Below are positions 11,375 to 19,182 of a stretch of 19,755 bases of DNA, piece after piece. Location: positions 1-19,755 of the forward strand of contig DUUU01000251.1 in NCBI GenBank assembly GCA_012841485.1. Reading direction: 5' to 3'. The notes under the pieces were generated by a model. The model was not told the DNA's origin and made no database searches. It saw only the letters and a program-made list of their open reading frames with translations. This DNA is from Armatimonadota bacterium (GTDB lineage Bacteria > Armatimonadota > JAAZEB01). The translations under genes were made by a program, and so were the position numbers. Position 1 is the stretch's first letter. Each line of letters starts with the position of its first letter.

Positions 11375-13969
11375 ATGGCTGATGAGCGAAAGATGACAGC
11401 AAAGCAGGCAGGGCTGAGTGGCGACGAGCAGATCCATATCGCCCTGGAAGCCATCGCCGCGAGCGGCGGGGCCGCCACGATGGACCAAATCTATCTGGCG
11501 GTCGAGGAGCGCATGGGAGGTGCCAGGCTTTCGGAACAGGGGCGAGCCAGCCTGCGGAACTTCATCAACGAACGCGCCGTGCGTGACGGTCATGTGTATC
11601 CGTACGACTCTCGTGACCCCGGCTGGCGGATCACCCCGCAGGGACGGGATTACATCCGGAAGTCTGCAGCATTGGGGAGCAGCATCCTTGATGCGGAAAC
11701 CACACGCCAGCTTCGGGCCATTGAGAGTCGCCTGGAGGAGGAAAAGAAGCTGCCGTCTCAGGCCCAGTTGGCAGCATACTATGCTGCCTTCCAGAATCGA
11801 TTCGGCCCTGAGAGACTGAAGAGCCTGGATGGCGAGGCGCTCCTTAACCTCATGCACGACCTTGGCAACCGCGACAGCCTGGTCTACTGGCTGGCATTCA
11901 AGAACGACGAGGAGTTCCCAGCCCTGTTTGGAGGCATCGGGGCCAGAAGTGCCCTCGTCTTCCGCATCTACGGGCGCAAGGAGACCGGGGCCTGGATGAC
12001 CGGGAGTTCCCTGGGTCAACGGGAGTTGAAGCTCGACGAGGCCGTTCGGTATGCGAGGATACACCGGGATGAACTCGTCCGGGGTGCCGAGCTTCTGGCC
12101 ACTCTTCCTGATAACGCTGGAGACGCCGAGTACCAGCGCCTGCAGGAGCAGATGAACGCCGTGGCCCCAACCATTAGCAACCTGGCATGGGGGCACAAGT
12201 ACTTCTACCTGCTCCATCCCGATAGGCTGGATGACTTTCACAACCCGGACTACCAACGCTTCCATCTCATCCGGCTCCTACAGACACCGCCGGAGGGCCA
12301 GGGCAGGTATCTGTGCGCCGGCCGCTACGTCGCCATCGCCAAAGAGCTAGGCATGCCCATGAACCACCTGACCGCGGTCCTCAACGAGCGGAACGGCCGG
12401 CCCCACCGCTACTGGCGGATCCTCGCTCGTTACCAGAACCCCCACCGCGATGCCTGGCCCACCATGCGCGACGGGGCTTGCGTCGCTATCGGATGGGCCA
12501 ATCTGCCTGACCTATCCGGGTATGTCGGAGGCAACGGCCTGCGGGATGCACTGGCGAATCTGTTTCGTGAGCACTACCCCGCAGCCCCCAAGAGCGAGAT
12601 GATGGAGGTACTCCACTTCGCGACCCGCGTCGCTCAGGGAGACGTGGTGATCGCTGCCTCGGGCGACCAGGTCCTCGGCGTGGGGCGAGTCACTGGCGAA
12701 TACATCTACCAGTCAGATACCGAGTTCCCCCATCGCCGCCCGGTGGAGTGGCTCCCGCTTGATGAGTGGAATCTGCCGGAGCCTGATGAGGGACGCCGCC
12801 CTACGGTCGCCGAACTGAGGAACGTCCGGAATTTGGCCGCCATCGAGAGGGCCATCCTGGGAGCGCCGCAGGTGGTACGACCGCCGCACCGGCCCACGCC
12901 GGTCACAGCGAAAGCAGTGCGCCTCTCGGGAGTCCCTGGCCGCATCCAATCCATTCTGGAGCGGAAGGGCCAGGTGATTCTGTACGGTCCCCCCGGAACT
13001 GGGAAGACCTACTGGGCGCAGCAGGCGGCGCAGGAGTTGGCAGCACAGCACACCTTTGGGAAGCCGTTCGCGCAACTGACGGCCGATGAGCACCTTGCCA
13101 TCGACGAGAGCAGCAATCCGGAGCGGCTGGTAAGGATGTGCTCCTTCCACCCAGGGTACGGCTATGAGGAGTTCATCGAAGGCTACCGCCCCGAGGAATC
13201 CAATGGGCAGATGCTCTTCGTGCCTCGCGACGGGGTGTTCAAGAAGCTATGCCAGGATGCGCTCGCCAGGCCAGAACACCGGTTCTATCTGATCGTCGAC
13301 GAGATCAACCGGGGGGATGTGCCCCGCATCTTTGGCGAGCTTCTAACCCTCCTGGAGAAAGACAAGCGGGGCCGGACCGTCGTGCTGCCACTCTCCAGGG
13401 AGGCGTTTGTGGTTCCCCCCAACGTGTACCTGATCGGCACGATGAACACCGCCGACCGTTCCATCGCCCTGCTGGACACGGCTCTGAGGCGTCGATTCGG
13501 GTTCATCGAACTGATGCCCGACCCAACCGCCCTTCAAGACGCTGCCGTAGGCGGCATTCCGCTGGCTCCCTGGCTGGAGTCTTTGAACCAGCGCATCTGC
13601 CAGCACCTGGGCCATGATGCCCGCAACCGTCAGATAGGCCATGCCTACCTGCTGGAGAATGGGCGACCGATCAACGACCTGGGGAAGCTGGCGAGGGTGG
13701 TGCAGGAGGACATCATCCCTCTGCTTCAAGAGTACTGCTACGAAGACTATTCCCTCCTGGAGAAGCTGTTGGGCAGCAGCCTCCTCGATATGCCGGCGCA
13801 GCGGGTTCGCGAGGAGCTTTTCGAGCCAGTCCGGGAACTGGAGCTTGTCCAGGCCCTGCTCGCACCTTGCCCGGAGATTACCACCTCTGGACTGGCGATC
13901 GCTGCAGACGCTGGAGAGGGTGAAGCGGAGACAGCAGACGACGGGGAGTCGCCCGAAGAGGAGCAGTAG
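11375..13969 (+). CDS. mcrB: McrB-type AAA+ ATPase/GTPase with EVE-like domain (modification-dependent restriction)
   Basis: 864 residues. Residues 13-95 form a winged-helix domain ([13 protein letters not shown] ... [12 protein letters not shown]). Residues 105-340 are a second conserved region often found ahead of such motors ([19 protein letters not shown]). Residues 345-490 are EVE/PUA-like ([16 protein letters not shown] ... [16 protein letters not shown]), the class that reads modified cytosine. The motor follows, with Walker A GPPGTGKT 538-545, Walker B VDEINRGD (D642, E643), the McrB signature MNTADRS (690-696) and an arginine finger region RRRFGF. In McrBC the motor translocates on modified DNA and activates the McrC nuclease. 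ATG 11375 has GGAGTGTGA upstream; the frame is open to 11279 without a better site. mcrC follows after two bases. Confidence 0.92.
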   Translation: MADERKMTAKQAGLSGDEQIHIALEAIAASGGAATMDQIYLAVEERMGGARLSEQGRASLRNFINERAVRDGHVYPYDSRDPGWRITPQGRDYIRKSAALGSSILDAETTRQLRAIESRLEEEKKLPSQAQLAAYYAAFQNRFGPERLKSLDGEALLNLMHDLGNRDSLVYWLAFKNDEEFPALFGGIGARSALVFRIYGRKETGAWMTGSSLGQRELKLDEAVRYARIHRDELVRGAELLATLPDNAGDAEYQRLQEQMNAVAPTISNLAWGHKYFYLLHPDRLDDFHNPDYQRFHLIRLLQTPPEGQGRYLCAGRYVAIAKELGMPMNHLTAVLNERNGRPHRYWRILARYQNPHRDAWPTMRDGACVAIGWANLPDLSGYVGGNGLRDALANLFREHYPAAPKSEMMEVLHFATRVAQGDVVIAASGDQVLGVGRVTGEYIYQSDTEFPHRRPVEWLPLDEWNLPEPDEGRRPTVAELRNVRNLAAIERAILGAPQVVRPPHRPTPVTAKAVRLSGVPGRIQSILERKGQVILYGPPGTGKTYWAQQAAQELAAQHTFGKPFAQLTADEHLAIDESSNPERLVRMCSFHPGYGYEEFIEGYRPEESNGQMLFVPRDGVFKKLCQDALARPEHRFYLIVDEINRGDVPRIFGELLTLLEKDKRGRTVVLPLSREAFVVPPNVYLIGTMNTADRSIALLDTALRRRFGFIELMPDPTALQDAAVGGIPLAPWLESLNQRICQHLGHDARNRQIGHAYLLENGRPINDLGKLARVVQEDIIPLLQEYCYEDYSLLEKLLGSSLLDMPAQRVREELFEPVRELELVQALLAPCPEITTSGLAIAADAGEGEAETADDGESPEEEQ

Positions 13970-13971
13970 GC

Positions 13972-15306
13972 ATGCCGCTCGTCGCCATCGATCTGCTGGA
14001 GTGGGAAGCCGCGTCGCCCACAAGCCATCCGTGCCTGCGAGACGTTTCATTCGATGGGAACCCGGCCGCCCAGCAGACAGCGATGGAGCTTTCTGAGCGT
14101 GGGATCCTGCAGATCGAGGAACTGCGAACGGGGCTATGCATACGAGCGCGCTCCTATGTAGGGAGGATAGAGCTTGGCGACGTTGCAGTCACCGTGCGGC
14201 CCAAGCTCAACGGACTCCCCCTCTGGAATCTCCTGCGGTATGCGTATGGCCTGCGCGACCTGAAGCTCTTCACCCCCTCCTGCTATGCCACCGCCCCGCA
14301 GGCATTCCATGAACTCCTGATCCACCAACTGGCAGCTGAAGCCCGCGAACTGATCGAGCGGGGCCTGCACCGGCGGTACGTCCGGCGCAGCGAGGTTCTC
14401 GCCAGCCCGAGGGGCAAGATCGATATCCAGGTCCTCGCGCGCCAGGGGGGCATCCGCGAAGCGGCGTTGCCCTCCATCCATCATCCGCGACTGGAGGATT
14501 GCCTGGTGAACCAGGTCCTGCTATCGGGACTGCATCTCGGGGCCAGGATGGCGAGCGATACTTCCCTGCGCGCCGATCTGCGCCGCCTCGCGGTGTTGCT
14601 TGAGGACAACGTCTCCCTGGTGGAACTGGACTACCACACTTTCAAGCGCTTGGGCCAGTTGATGGATCGACTCGTCATAGCCTACCGGCCCGCCGTAGAA
14701 ATCATCCGCATCCTGGCGGTATCCCAGGGCATTGTGCTCCAGCCGGGCGCCGAAAGCCAGAGGCTCCCCGGTTTCATGTTTGATATGAACCGCTTCTTCC
14801 AGTCGCTCCTCTCACGTTTCCTGGCAGAGAACCTACCCGGCTGCACCGTGCGCGACGAGTATCGGATCCGAGGGATGATGGAGTATCTTCCGGGCTACAA
14901 CCCACGACGCCGCCAATCGCCTATGCTACGCCCGGATTTTGTGATCGCCGCGGGCCCCCGCAGGCTGGCGACACTCGATGCGAAGTACCGAGACCTCTGG
15001 GAAGAGCCGCTGCCCCGAGAGATGCTCTACCAACTGGCAGTCTATGCGCTCAGCCAGGAAACAGGAGGGAGCGCCGCCATCCTGTACCCGACGCTGGATG
15101 CCGGCGCACAGGAAGCCCGGATCGGTATCAGCGACCCGGTGTTCGGCCATGCGCGCGCTCAAGTGATCCTCCGTCCTGTGAACATGAACCGCCTCGCCGA
15201 CCTCACGGCGGATGTGCGAAGGGACGGCAGAAGCCGGGAACGCAACGCGCTGGCCCTCGCCTTGGCGGGGCTCGCGAGTGGACCAGTGATGCCATTTCCT
15301 GGCTAG
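13972..15306 (+). CDS. mcrC: McrC-type PD-(D/E)xK nuclease subunit
   Basis: 444 residues, the nuclease partner of the preceding motor; with McrB it cleaves DNA carrying modified cytosine. The N-terminal beta-rich domain (residues 45-80, [18 protein letters not shown]) contacts McrB in known complexes. The family motif ASPRGKIDI lies at 144-152 and [13 protein letters not shown] at 268-280. The nuclease motif is RPDFV (D322) followed by LDAKY (D336, K338) and the helix with Q354. All catalytic positions appear intact. The ATG is two bases after the mcrB stop with GAGGAG upstream, so the two are co-translated. An IS3 terminal sequence starts only 12 bases after the stop, but the coding end looks natural. 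Confidence 0.93.
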   Translation: MPLVAIDLLEWEAASPTSHPCLRDVSFDGNPAAQQTAMELSERGILQIEELRTGLCIRARSYVGRIELGDVAVTVRPKLNGLPLWNLLRYAYGLRDLKLFTPSCYATAPQAFHELLIHQLAAEARELIERGLHRRYVRRSEVLASPRGKIDIQVLARQGGIREAALPSIHHPRLEDCLVNQVLLSGLHLGARMASDTSLRADLRRLAVLLEDNVSLVELDYHTFKRLGQLMDRLVIAYRPAVEIIRILAVSQGIVLQPGAESQRLPGFMFDMNRFFQSLLSRFLAENLPGCTVRDEYRIRGMMEYLPGYNPRRRQSPMLRPDFVIAAGPRRLATLDAKYRDLWEEPLPREMLYQLAVYALSQETGGSAAILYPTLDAGAQEARIGISDPVFGHARAQVILRPVNMNRLADLTADVRRDGRSRERNALALALAGLASGPVMPFPG

Positions 15307-15318
15307 GCAATCCGTTGG

Positions 15319-15343
15319 TGTTCCTGCCCCGGTTTTGTGGACA
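15319..15343. repeat. Terminal inverted repeat of IS3-family fragment
   Basis: The sequence opens with TG and contains GCCCCGGTTTTGTGGACA, the usual form of IS3-family ends. It resembles the inverted end at 17452-17471 (shared GCCCC-G and T-GGACA blocks). It lies six bases outside the transposase stop, as expected for the right end of an IS3 element in minus orientation. Confidence 0.6.
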
Positions 15344-15635
15344 ATCTGCTACAGGGCTTTGACCAGATTCTCGTACTCCTCGGGGCTCCGATAGCCGAGC
15401 GCGGGATGCAGCCGCTGCCGGTTATACCACACCTCGATGAAGGCGAACCCCTCCCGCCGGGCTTCCTCCCGCGTGCGAAACATCCCGTTGCCGATCAGTT
15501 CCGTCTTGAGCGTGCGGAAGAAGGACTCCATGGCGGCGTTGTCCCAGCAATTGCCCTTCCGGCTCATCGAGGGGAGCAGGCCGTGCTCCTTCAGCAGTCG
15601 CTGGTAGTCGTGGCTCGCATATTGGCTGCCCCGGG
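15319..15635 (-). mobile_element. IS3-family element, right-end fragment (transposase C-terminus)
   Basis: Only the right end survives: the terminal repeat plus about 93 codons of OrfB. The retained part is the end of the rve/DDE domain (SQYASHDYQRLLKEHG, SMSRKGNCWDNA, and the catalytic Glu in MESFFRTLKTEL, ending in RLHPALGYRSPEEYE). The two catalytic Asp residues and all of OrfA are missing. The left boundary of the fragment is the in-frame junction with Hsp70 near 15630-15640. Confidence 0.8.
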
Positions 15636-16335
15636 GCGCGATGGTCAGCCGGCCGTCCTTCCTCTCTGCGTGGATGTCGAACACGGCCACGTCGCACGTG
15701 CCACCACCGAAGTCAAAGACGACCAGGCGCTGAGTGTTGCCGGGAGAGACGAAATCGTCATCAAGATAGGACATGCAGTAGTCCAGGAACGTTGCGACCG
15801 GTTCGTCCAGCAGATCGCCACCCGTCAACTCCAGGCCGGCACATCGCGCCGCTGAGGCCGTATCATTCCGCTGGCTCGCCTGGAACGAGGCCGGCACGGT
15901 CACCACCGTCCGCGCGGGCTCGTCGCCCTGCTCGCGAGCCGCCTCGGAGAGGAAACGGAGGACCACCCCGCCGATCTCCGCGGCGCGCCGGTACCCCTCC
16001 GGGGCCCGCTGGTAGGTGCGCCGCAGGCCGATGCCATTCTTGCACTCGTAGAACAGCGACTCGTTCTGGCGCAACCCCAACTCGGGCGCACGGGCACGCA
16101 GGCGCTTCGCACCCTCGCCGACCCACTCCTTGCCGGCGTGAAGCGCCACCACCGAGGGCACCAGGACATCCGTCTTCACGCCCTCCAGCGTCTCCTGGTC
16201 CACCGTCAGGCACTGTGCCCGCGGCGGCTCGCTACTCGCCGGATCCCATACTACCTCAGCCACCGCGGAGTTTGTGGTGCCGAAGTCGATGCCAATCGCC
16301 CGCACGGGACCTTTTCCGCCCAGCGAGTGGCCCAC
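15349..16335 (-). pseudogene. Chimeric ORF: Hsp70-like N-terminus fused to IS3 transposase C-terminus
   Basis: Residues 11-232 of this 328-codon frame are the nucleotide-binding part of an Hsp70-family protein: phosphate-1 loop IGIDFGTTNS, ARTVVTVPASFQASQRNDT, and phosphate-2 loop VVFDFGGGTCDVAVFD. At about residue 233 it switches to the IS3 transposase C-terminus, so about half of the ATPase domain and the whole substrate-binding domain are lost. The frame can start at GTG 16335 or GTG 16305. An earlier ATG at 16366 (MDFFQELLRSGGPLAGRK) sits in another frame and would join the Hsp70 frame if the AAAA run at 16312-16315 lost one base, so the original gene probably began there and is also frameshifted. 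A stable functional product is unlikely. It is on the strand opposite to mcrBC. Confidence 0.75.
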
Positions 16336-16473
16336 CCGAGCGCAGGAGTTCCTGGAAGAAATCCATTCCTTCTCTCATCTCCAATGGTAGGTGGCATGCG
16401 TCGGCCGGCATCCCACCACAATCCTGCGAGGGCCGGCAGAGCGCCCTAACCCTGGCCCGCGCGCAGGCACTTG
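16336..16473. other. Former upstream region of the Hsp70-like gene
   Basis: Short stretch between the Hsp70 remnant and the truncated IS3 transposase. It contains the likely original Hsp70 start (ATG 16366, with GAGAAGGA next to it). I see no clear promoter; the junction to IS3 DNA lies near 16475-16515. Confidence 0.4.
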
Positions 16474-17152
16474 TTACTCCCGGACCCCAACCGACTGCTC
16501 TTCCTCGCATCCCGCGTCGCGGTCCTTCAGGATACGCACGTAGTCCGAGGCGGCATACTGCACGCCCTGGTCCGAGTGGTGGATCTCGGGAGCTCGATGC
16601 TCCAATGCGCCCCTGAGGGCTGTCAGCATCAACCCCTGGTCCAGGTTCCGCCCCAGGTACCAGCTCCGGATGCACCGCGTGAACACGTCCATGATCACCG
16701 CCAGGTAGACGAACTCCTGGCACAGCCGGATGTAAGTGATGTCCGCCACCCACACCTGGTCCGGCCGGTCGATGACCAGTTCCTGCACCAAGTTGTGGTA
16801 CCGCGGGAAGGGGTGGTCGCTGTTCGTCGTCCTTCGGCGACGCCTGACGACCTTCCCCGCGAGGCCCATTTCACGCATCAGCCGGCGCACGCGCTTGGTG
16901 TTGACCACCACACCCCGGCGGCGCAGCTCTGCAGTCACTCGGCGGTAGCCGTAGGTCACCCACTCGCCCGCCACCGCCTCGATGGCCGCCTTCACCGACG
17001 TGTCGTCGTGCTGGTCTGTCGAGCGGTAGTAGTGGCTGCTGCGGGGCACCTGCAGCAGCCGGCAGACGGTAGCCACCGGGAACTGGGTGGCCAACTCGTC
17101 GGCTACCGCTTGCCTCTGCTCGACAGTGCAACCAAGGCTCTGGATCCCCCTT
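16474..17152 (-). pseudogene. IS3-family transposase OrfB, C-terminally truncated
   Basis: About 226 codons after the frameshift site. It has the HTH_21-type region (YGYRRVTAELRRRGVVVN, RLMREMGL) and the start of the rve domain with the first two catalytic acids (WVADITYI and HHSDQG). The frame leaves homology at about LKDRDA and stops at 16474, so the third catalytic residue (Glu) and about 60 residues are missing. It has no good start codon of its own and would be made by -1 frameshifting from OrfA. It cannot support transposition alone. Confidence 0.8.
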
Positions 17153-17408
17153 TTAGGATCTCCAGTTCCATCGCCTGCCGGCCGACCAGCCGCTCCAACT
17201 CCGCGACCCGCGCCTGCTCCTCGTTGCGGCGCTCCGCACTCTCGAAGGCCAGTGGATCCCGCTCCAGGAAGGTCGCCTTCCAGCGGGAGAGGAGATCCGA
17301 CTTGATGCCGTACTCGCGGCAGACCGCCGCCGCACTCCGGGTGCCCGAGAGTACCTCCAGCACCACCTTGGCCTTGAACTCCGGGGTGAAACTCCGACGC
17401 TCTCTCAC
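17103..17408 (-). CDS. IS3-family transposase OrfA
   Basis: 101 residues: an N-terminal HTH (RRSFTPEFKAKVVLEVLSG ... VCREYGIKSDLLSRWK) that binds the element ends, then a leucine-zipper-like helix (RVAELERLVGRQAMELEILK). It starts at GTG 17408 with AGGAG eight bases upstream. The sequence CTAAAAG (minus strand, 17150-17156) is a plausible -1 slippery site: slipping back one base at AAA gives ...EILK-RGIQSL and enters the OrfB frame, the standard way IS3 elements make OrfAB. OrfA itself looks intact, but its element is truncated. Confidence 0.88.
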   Translation of the reverse strand: MRERRSFTPEFKAKVVLEVLSGTRSAAAVCREYGIKSDLLSRWKATFLERDPLAFESAERRNEEQARVAELERLVGRQAMELEILKGGSRALVALSSRGKR

Positions 17409-17451
17409 TCTTCGCTCCTGTCTTGGACATCATAGCATTGTTCATCCCATG

Positions 17452-17471
17452 TGTCCAACTTCAGGGGCGCA
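17452..17471. repeat. Left terminal inverted repeat of the IS3-family element
   Basis: Read on the minus strand it runs TGCGCCCCTGAAGTTGGACA, a typical IS3-family end, 43 bases outside the orfA start. It is imperfectly inverted to 15319-15343. Integrase coding sequence begins immediately outside it. Confidence 0.65.
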
Positions 17472-18111
17472 CTACATCGACGCCGGCATCATCACGGTCC
17501 GCCGCAGTCTCGACTACAATGCCAAGCCGCCCCGGTTTAAGGAATCGAAGGCGGCACGGGGCCGCAGGGAAATCGCCATGCCGAGTGTGCTCGCCGATAT
17601 CCTCCGCCAGCACCAGGCCGAGCAGACCTAGTGGAAGGAGGAGCGAGGCCGCGACTACGAGGACGGCGATCTGGTCTGCTGCCTCCCTGATGGCAGGCCG
17701 GTGTGTCACGCAGTGGATGACGCCCTCAGGCGCATTCAGGACCAGCGTGTGTGTCCCGAATGCGGGAAGACAACGGTCTTCTGGGCCAAGGACAAACGCG
17801 GATGGGTATGCCGAAAGCCGCAGGGCGGGTGTGGAGCGGCCTTCGCCGCGGACGACGCGCGGGTCAAGCACGGCGTCGCGCCCCGCATCGGGTTTCACGA
17901 TCTGCGCCACAGCCACGTGAACATCCTCGCTGCCGTCGGCGCGAATCCCAAAGCGATCAGCGAGCGCCTGGGCCACGCAAGCGTCGGATTCACGCTCCAG
18001 ACGTACGGCCATGTCCTGCCGCACCAGCAACGTAACGATGCTGCCCGCATCGATGCCCTTTTCCGCGGCGAGCGCACACCCGACAGTAGCAGTGCCCCCG
18101 AGGCGGCCTGA
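17472..18111 (+). pseudogene. Tyrosine recombinase/integrase remnant with a zinc-ribbon insert
   Basis: The frame starts at the IS3 end with the integrase strand/turn GIITVRRSLDY and RFKESKAARGRREIAMP, hits an amber codon at 17629-17631, then continues in the same frame with DLVCCLPDGRPV. The active-site box HDLRHSH, the GHASVG histidine and nucleophile-region TYGHVLP are all present; the first catalytic Arg and the arm-binding N-terminus were lost upstream of the IS. Between DDALRRIQ and PRIGFHDLRH, where ordinary integrases have a short loop, about 40 extra residues carry four cysteines in a CPEC / C-x6-C arrangement (codons at 17752, 17761, 17809, 17830), a probable zinc ribbon. A GTG at 17701 could start a shorter protein. 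It points at the tRNA-half attachment site about 107 bases downstream. Confidence 0.8.
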
Positions 18112-18131
18112 CAGGCAGCCCCGAGAGGATT

Positions 18132-18149
18132 GGGTTGCAGACGGGTTGC
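18132..18149 (+). repeat. Helically phased direct repeat pair GGGTTGC
   Basis: GGGTTGC occurs at 18132-18138 and 18143-18149, an 11-base period, between the integrase stop and the tRNA half. Tandem phased repeats beside an attachment core are typical of integrase arm-type or excisionase sites; this is inference from position only. Confidence 0.35.
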
Positions 18150-18200
18150 CAACAGCCGGCGGCCCATCTGAACCGTCGGCCGTTTGTTCATGTATTAGTA

Positions 18201-18217
18201 GGTATGGTGAGGTATGG
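18201..18217 (+). repeat. Helically phased direct repeat pair GGTATGG
   Basis: GGTATGG occurs at 18201-18207 and 18211-18217, a 10-base period, ending one base before the tRNA CCA end. As with the neighbouring GGGTTGC pair, it may be an integrase or excisionase binding site. Confidence 0.35.
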
Positions 18218-18218
18218 A

Positions 18219-18263
18219 TGGTGGGCCGAGCAGGATTCGAACCTGCAACCAAGGGATTATGAG
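18219..18263 (-). other. 3' half of a tRNA-Met(CAU)-like gene, probable attachment site
   Basis: On the minus strand it begins with an anticodon loop CTCATAA (CAT at 18261-18259). A 5-base variable region, a perfect T arm (GCAGG-TTCGAAT-CCTGC), the acceptor 3' strand TCGGCCC, the discriminator A and an encoded CCA follow. No D arm, 5' acceptor strand or matching anticodon stem lies on its 5' side, so this is not a working tRNA gene. A tRNA 3' half beside a tyrosine recombinase is the classic att core. CAU could be elongator Met or Ile2. Confidence 0.8.
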
Positions 18264-18274
18264 AAGCAGTGAGC

Positions 18275-18310
18275 GCTCGGAAACACAGAACAAACCTGTG
18301 CAAACCGAGC
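18275..18310 (+). other. Two-tier hairpin next to the attachment site
   Basis: GCTCGG (18275-18280) pairs with CCGAGC (18305-18310). Inside it CACAG pairs with CTGTG, with A-rich internal loops and a 7-base apical loop. No T-run follows. It could be a protein-binding inverted repeat or a structured RNA. Confidence 0.35.
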
Positions 18311-18705
18311 TTCACAGTTAGTCATGTCCCCTGTTTACCTAGTCAGTCCTTGCGGAGTGATTCCAATCGAACCAGACTCCGCTGATCGTTTTGCTCCCTG
18401 TTCCGCTCCCCCGCCCTGCGACGAGGATCAGCGCCGCCGACCTTCTCCAGGTGTCGCTTCTCGGGCAGTCCGAGAACCGGAAAAGGGAGTGACCGGCCCC
18501 CGATGAGATATTCGCTGCCATCGTCGTGTTCTCCCGCTCTGACAGCGCAGAGTCCTTTCCGGTTCAGATGCCCCGAGCAAAGAGGAGCCGCCGAGATGGG
18601 TGCCGGAATCTGTTCGCATGTGCCGGCGTTGAGTGGGATGCCGACTGACGTACCGCTTTGCCAGCGGATATCGGGCGGGCAATGAGAACAAGGGAGGAGC
18701 GAGAT
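18311..18705. other. Intergenic DNA, no gene seen
   Basis: Frames in this stretch lack SD sequences and consistent codon composition, and no RNA gene is recognised. It presumably carries the promoter of the HTH gene, but no well-spaced -35/-10 pair stands out. Confidence 0.45.
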
Positions 18706-19182
18706 ATGCGCAGGGAACAAGCCAGCGAAAGCGATGAGAGTGTACTCCGCCGTGCGCTGGTGGCCGCGATGCAGGCCGCACTCAAGGTTCTCCTTGAGGC
18801 AGACGGCGGTTCTCCAGGAAATGTTGGGCATCTGCAAGGTGCTGGGATCGCCCGCGCCGGTGATTCCGAGCCGCTTGCGTCAGCGCCGCAGACTGAGCGT
18901 GACGACCGCATCCTGCTCCGTTCCGAAGAGGCGGCCAAGGTGCTGGGAGTGAGTCGGGCGCAGGTGTTCGTCCTCGCGAGACGCGGGGGGCTGCCTTGCG
19001 TGCGGATAGGCCGATCCGTTCGGTTTCCCAGGAAGGCCCTTCAGGCGTGGGTCGAGGAGAAGACTCAAGAACCGTCCGCCAAATGGATGGGGGGCCGGCG
19101 GCCCTTTACGAATCGTCACGCCACGGCCCGCCGGCAGGCCACTTGGCCCGGAAGGGCCGCCCGCCAGCGATGGCAAGGGTAG
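18706..19182 (+). CDS. Excisionase/MerR-type helix-turn-helix DNA-binding protein
   Basis: 158 residues. Residues 10-60 are a helical then flexible lead. Residues 69-117 are an excisionase-family (MerR-like) HTH with the standard pattern: LLRSEEAAKVLGVS, then VFVLARRGGLPCVRIGRSVRF and the closing helix ALQAWVEE. Such proteins act as recombination directionality factors or small regulators. The start is clear: GGGAGGAG at 18693-18700 lies five bases before ATG 18706, although the frame is open to 18658. The last 26 codons overlap the convergent AbiEii gene and are Arg-rich, so the tail is probably not a folded domain. Next to an att site and integrase remnant, an excisionase role is possible. 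Confidence 0.8.
   Translation: MRREQASESDESVLRRALVAAMQAALKVLLEADGGSPGNVGHLQGAGIARAGDSEPLASAPQTERDDRILLRSEEAAKVLGVSRAQVFVLARRGGLPCVRIGRSVRFPRKALQAWVEEKTQEPSAKWMGGRRPFTNRHATARRQATWPGRAARQRWQG

Larger units (their letters stand above)
16500..17471 (-). mobile_element. IS3-family insertion sequence, truncated at its 3' end
   Basis: Left terminal repeat at 17452-17471, orfA, the frameshift window and most of orfB are present in minus orientation. The right end is lost at the junction with the Hsp70 upstream region, near 16475-16515. Differences in the shared HHSD/QYAS region show it is a different IS3 member from the fragment at 15319-15635. Its left end abuts the integrase pseudogene directly. 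Confidence 0.8.

Noticed and set aside
11144..12265. Minus-strand ORF opposite the start of mcrB
   Set aside because: Lies over the conserved N-terminal region of McrB and lacks any recognisable motif.
16471..17631. Plus-strand ORF of 386 codons across the IS3 element and integrase start
   Set aside because: Most of it is the antisense of IS3 orfA/orfB; only its last part after 17472 is real integrase sequence, annotated separately.
18219..18310. Functional tRNA-Met gene
   Set aside because: Only the 3' half folds; there is no D arm, no 5' acceptor strand and no matching anticodon stem on the 5' side.
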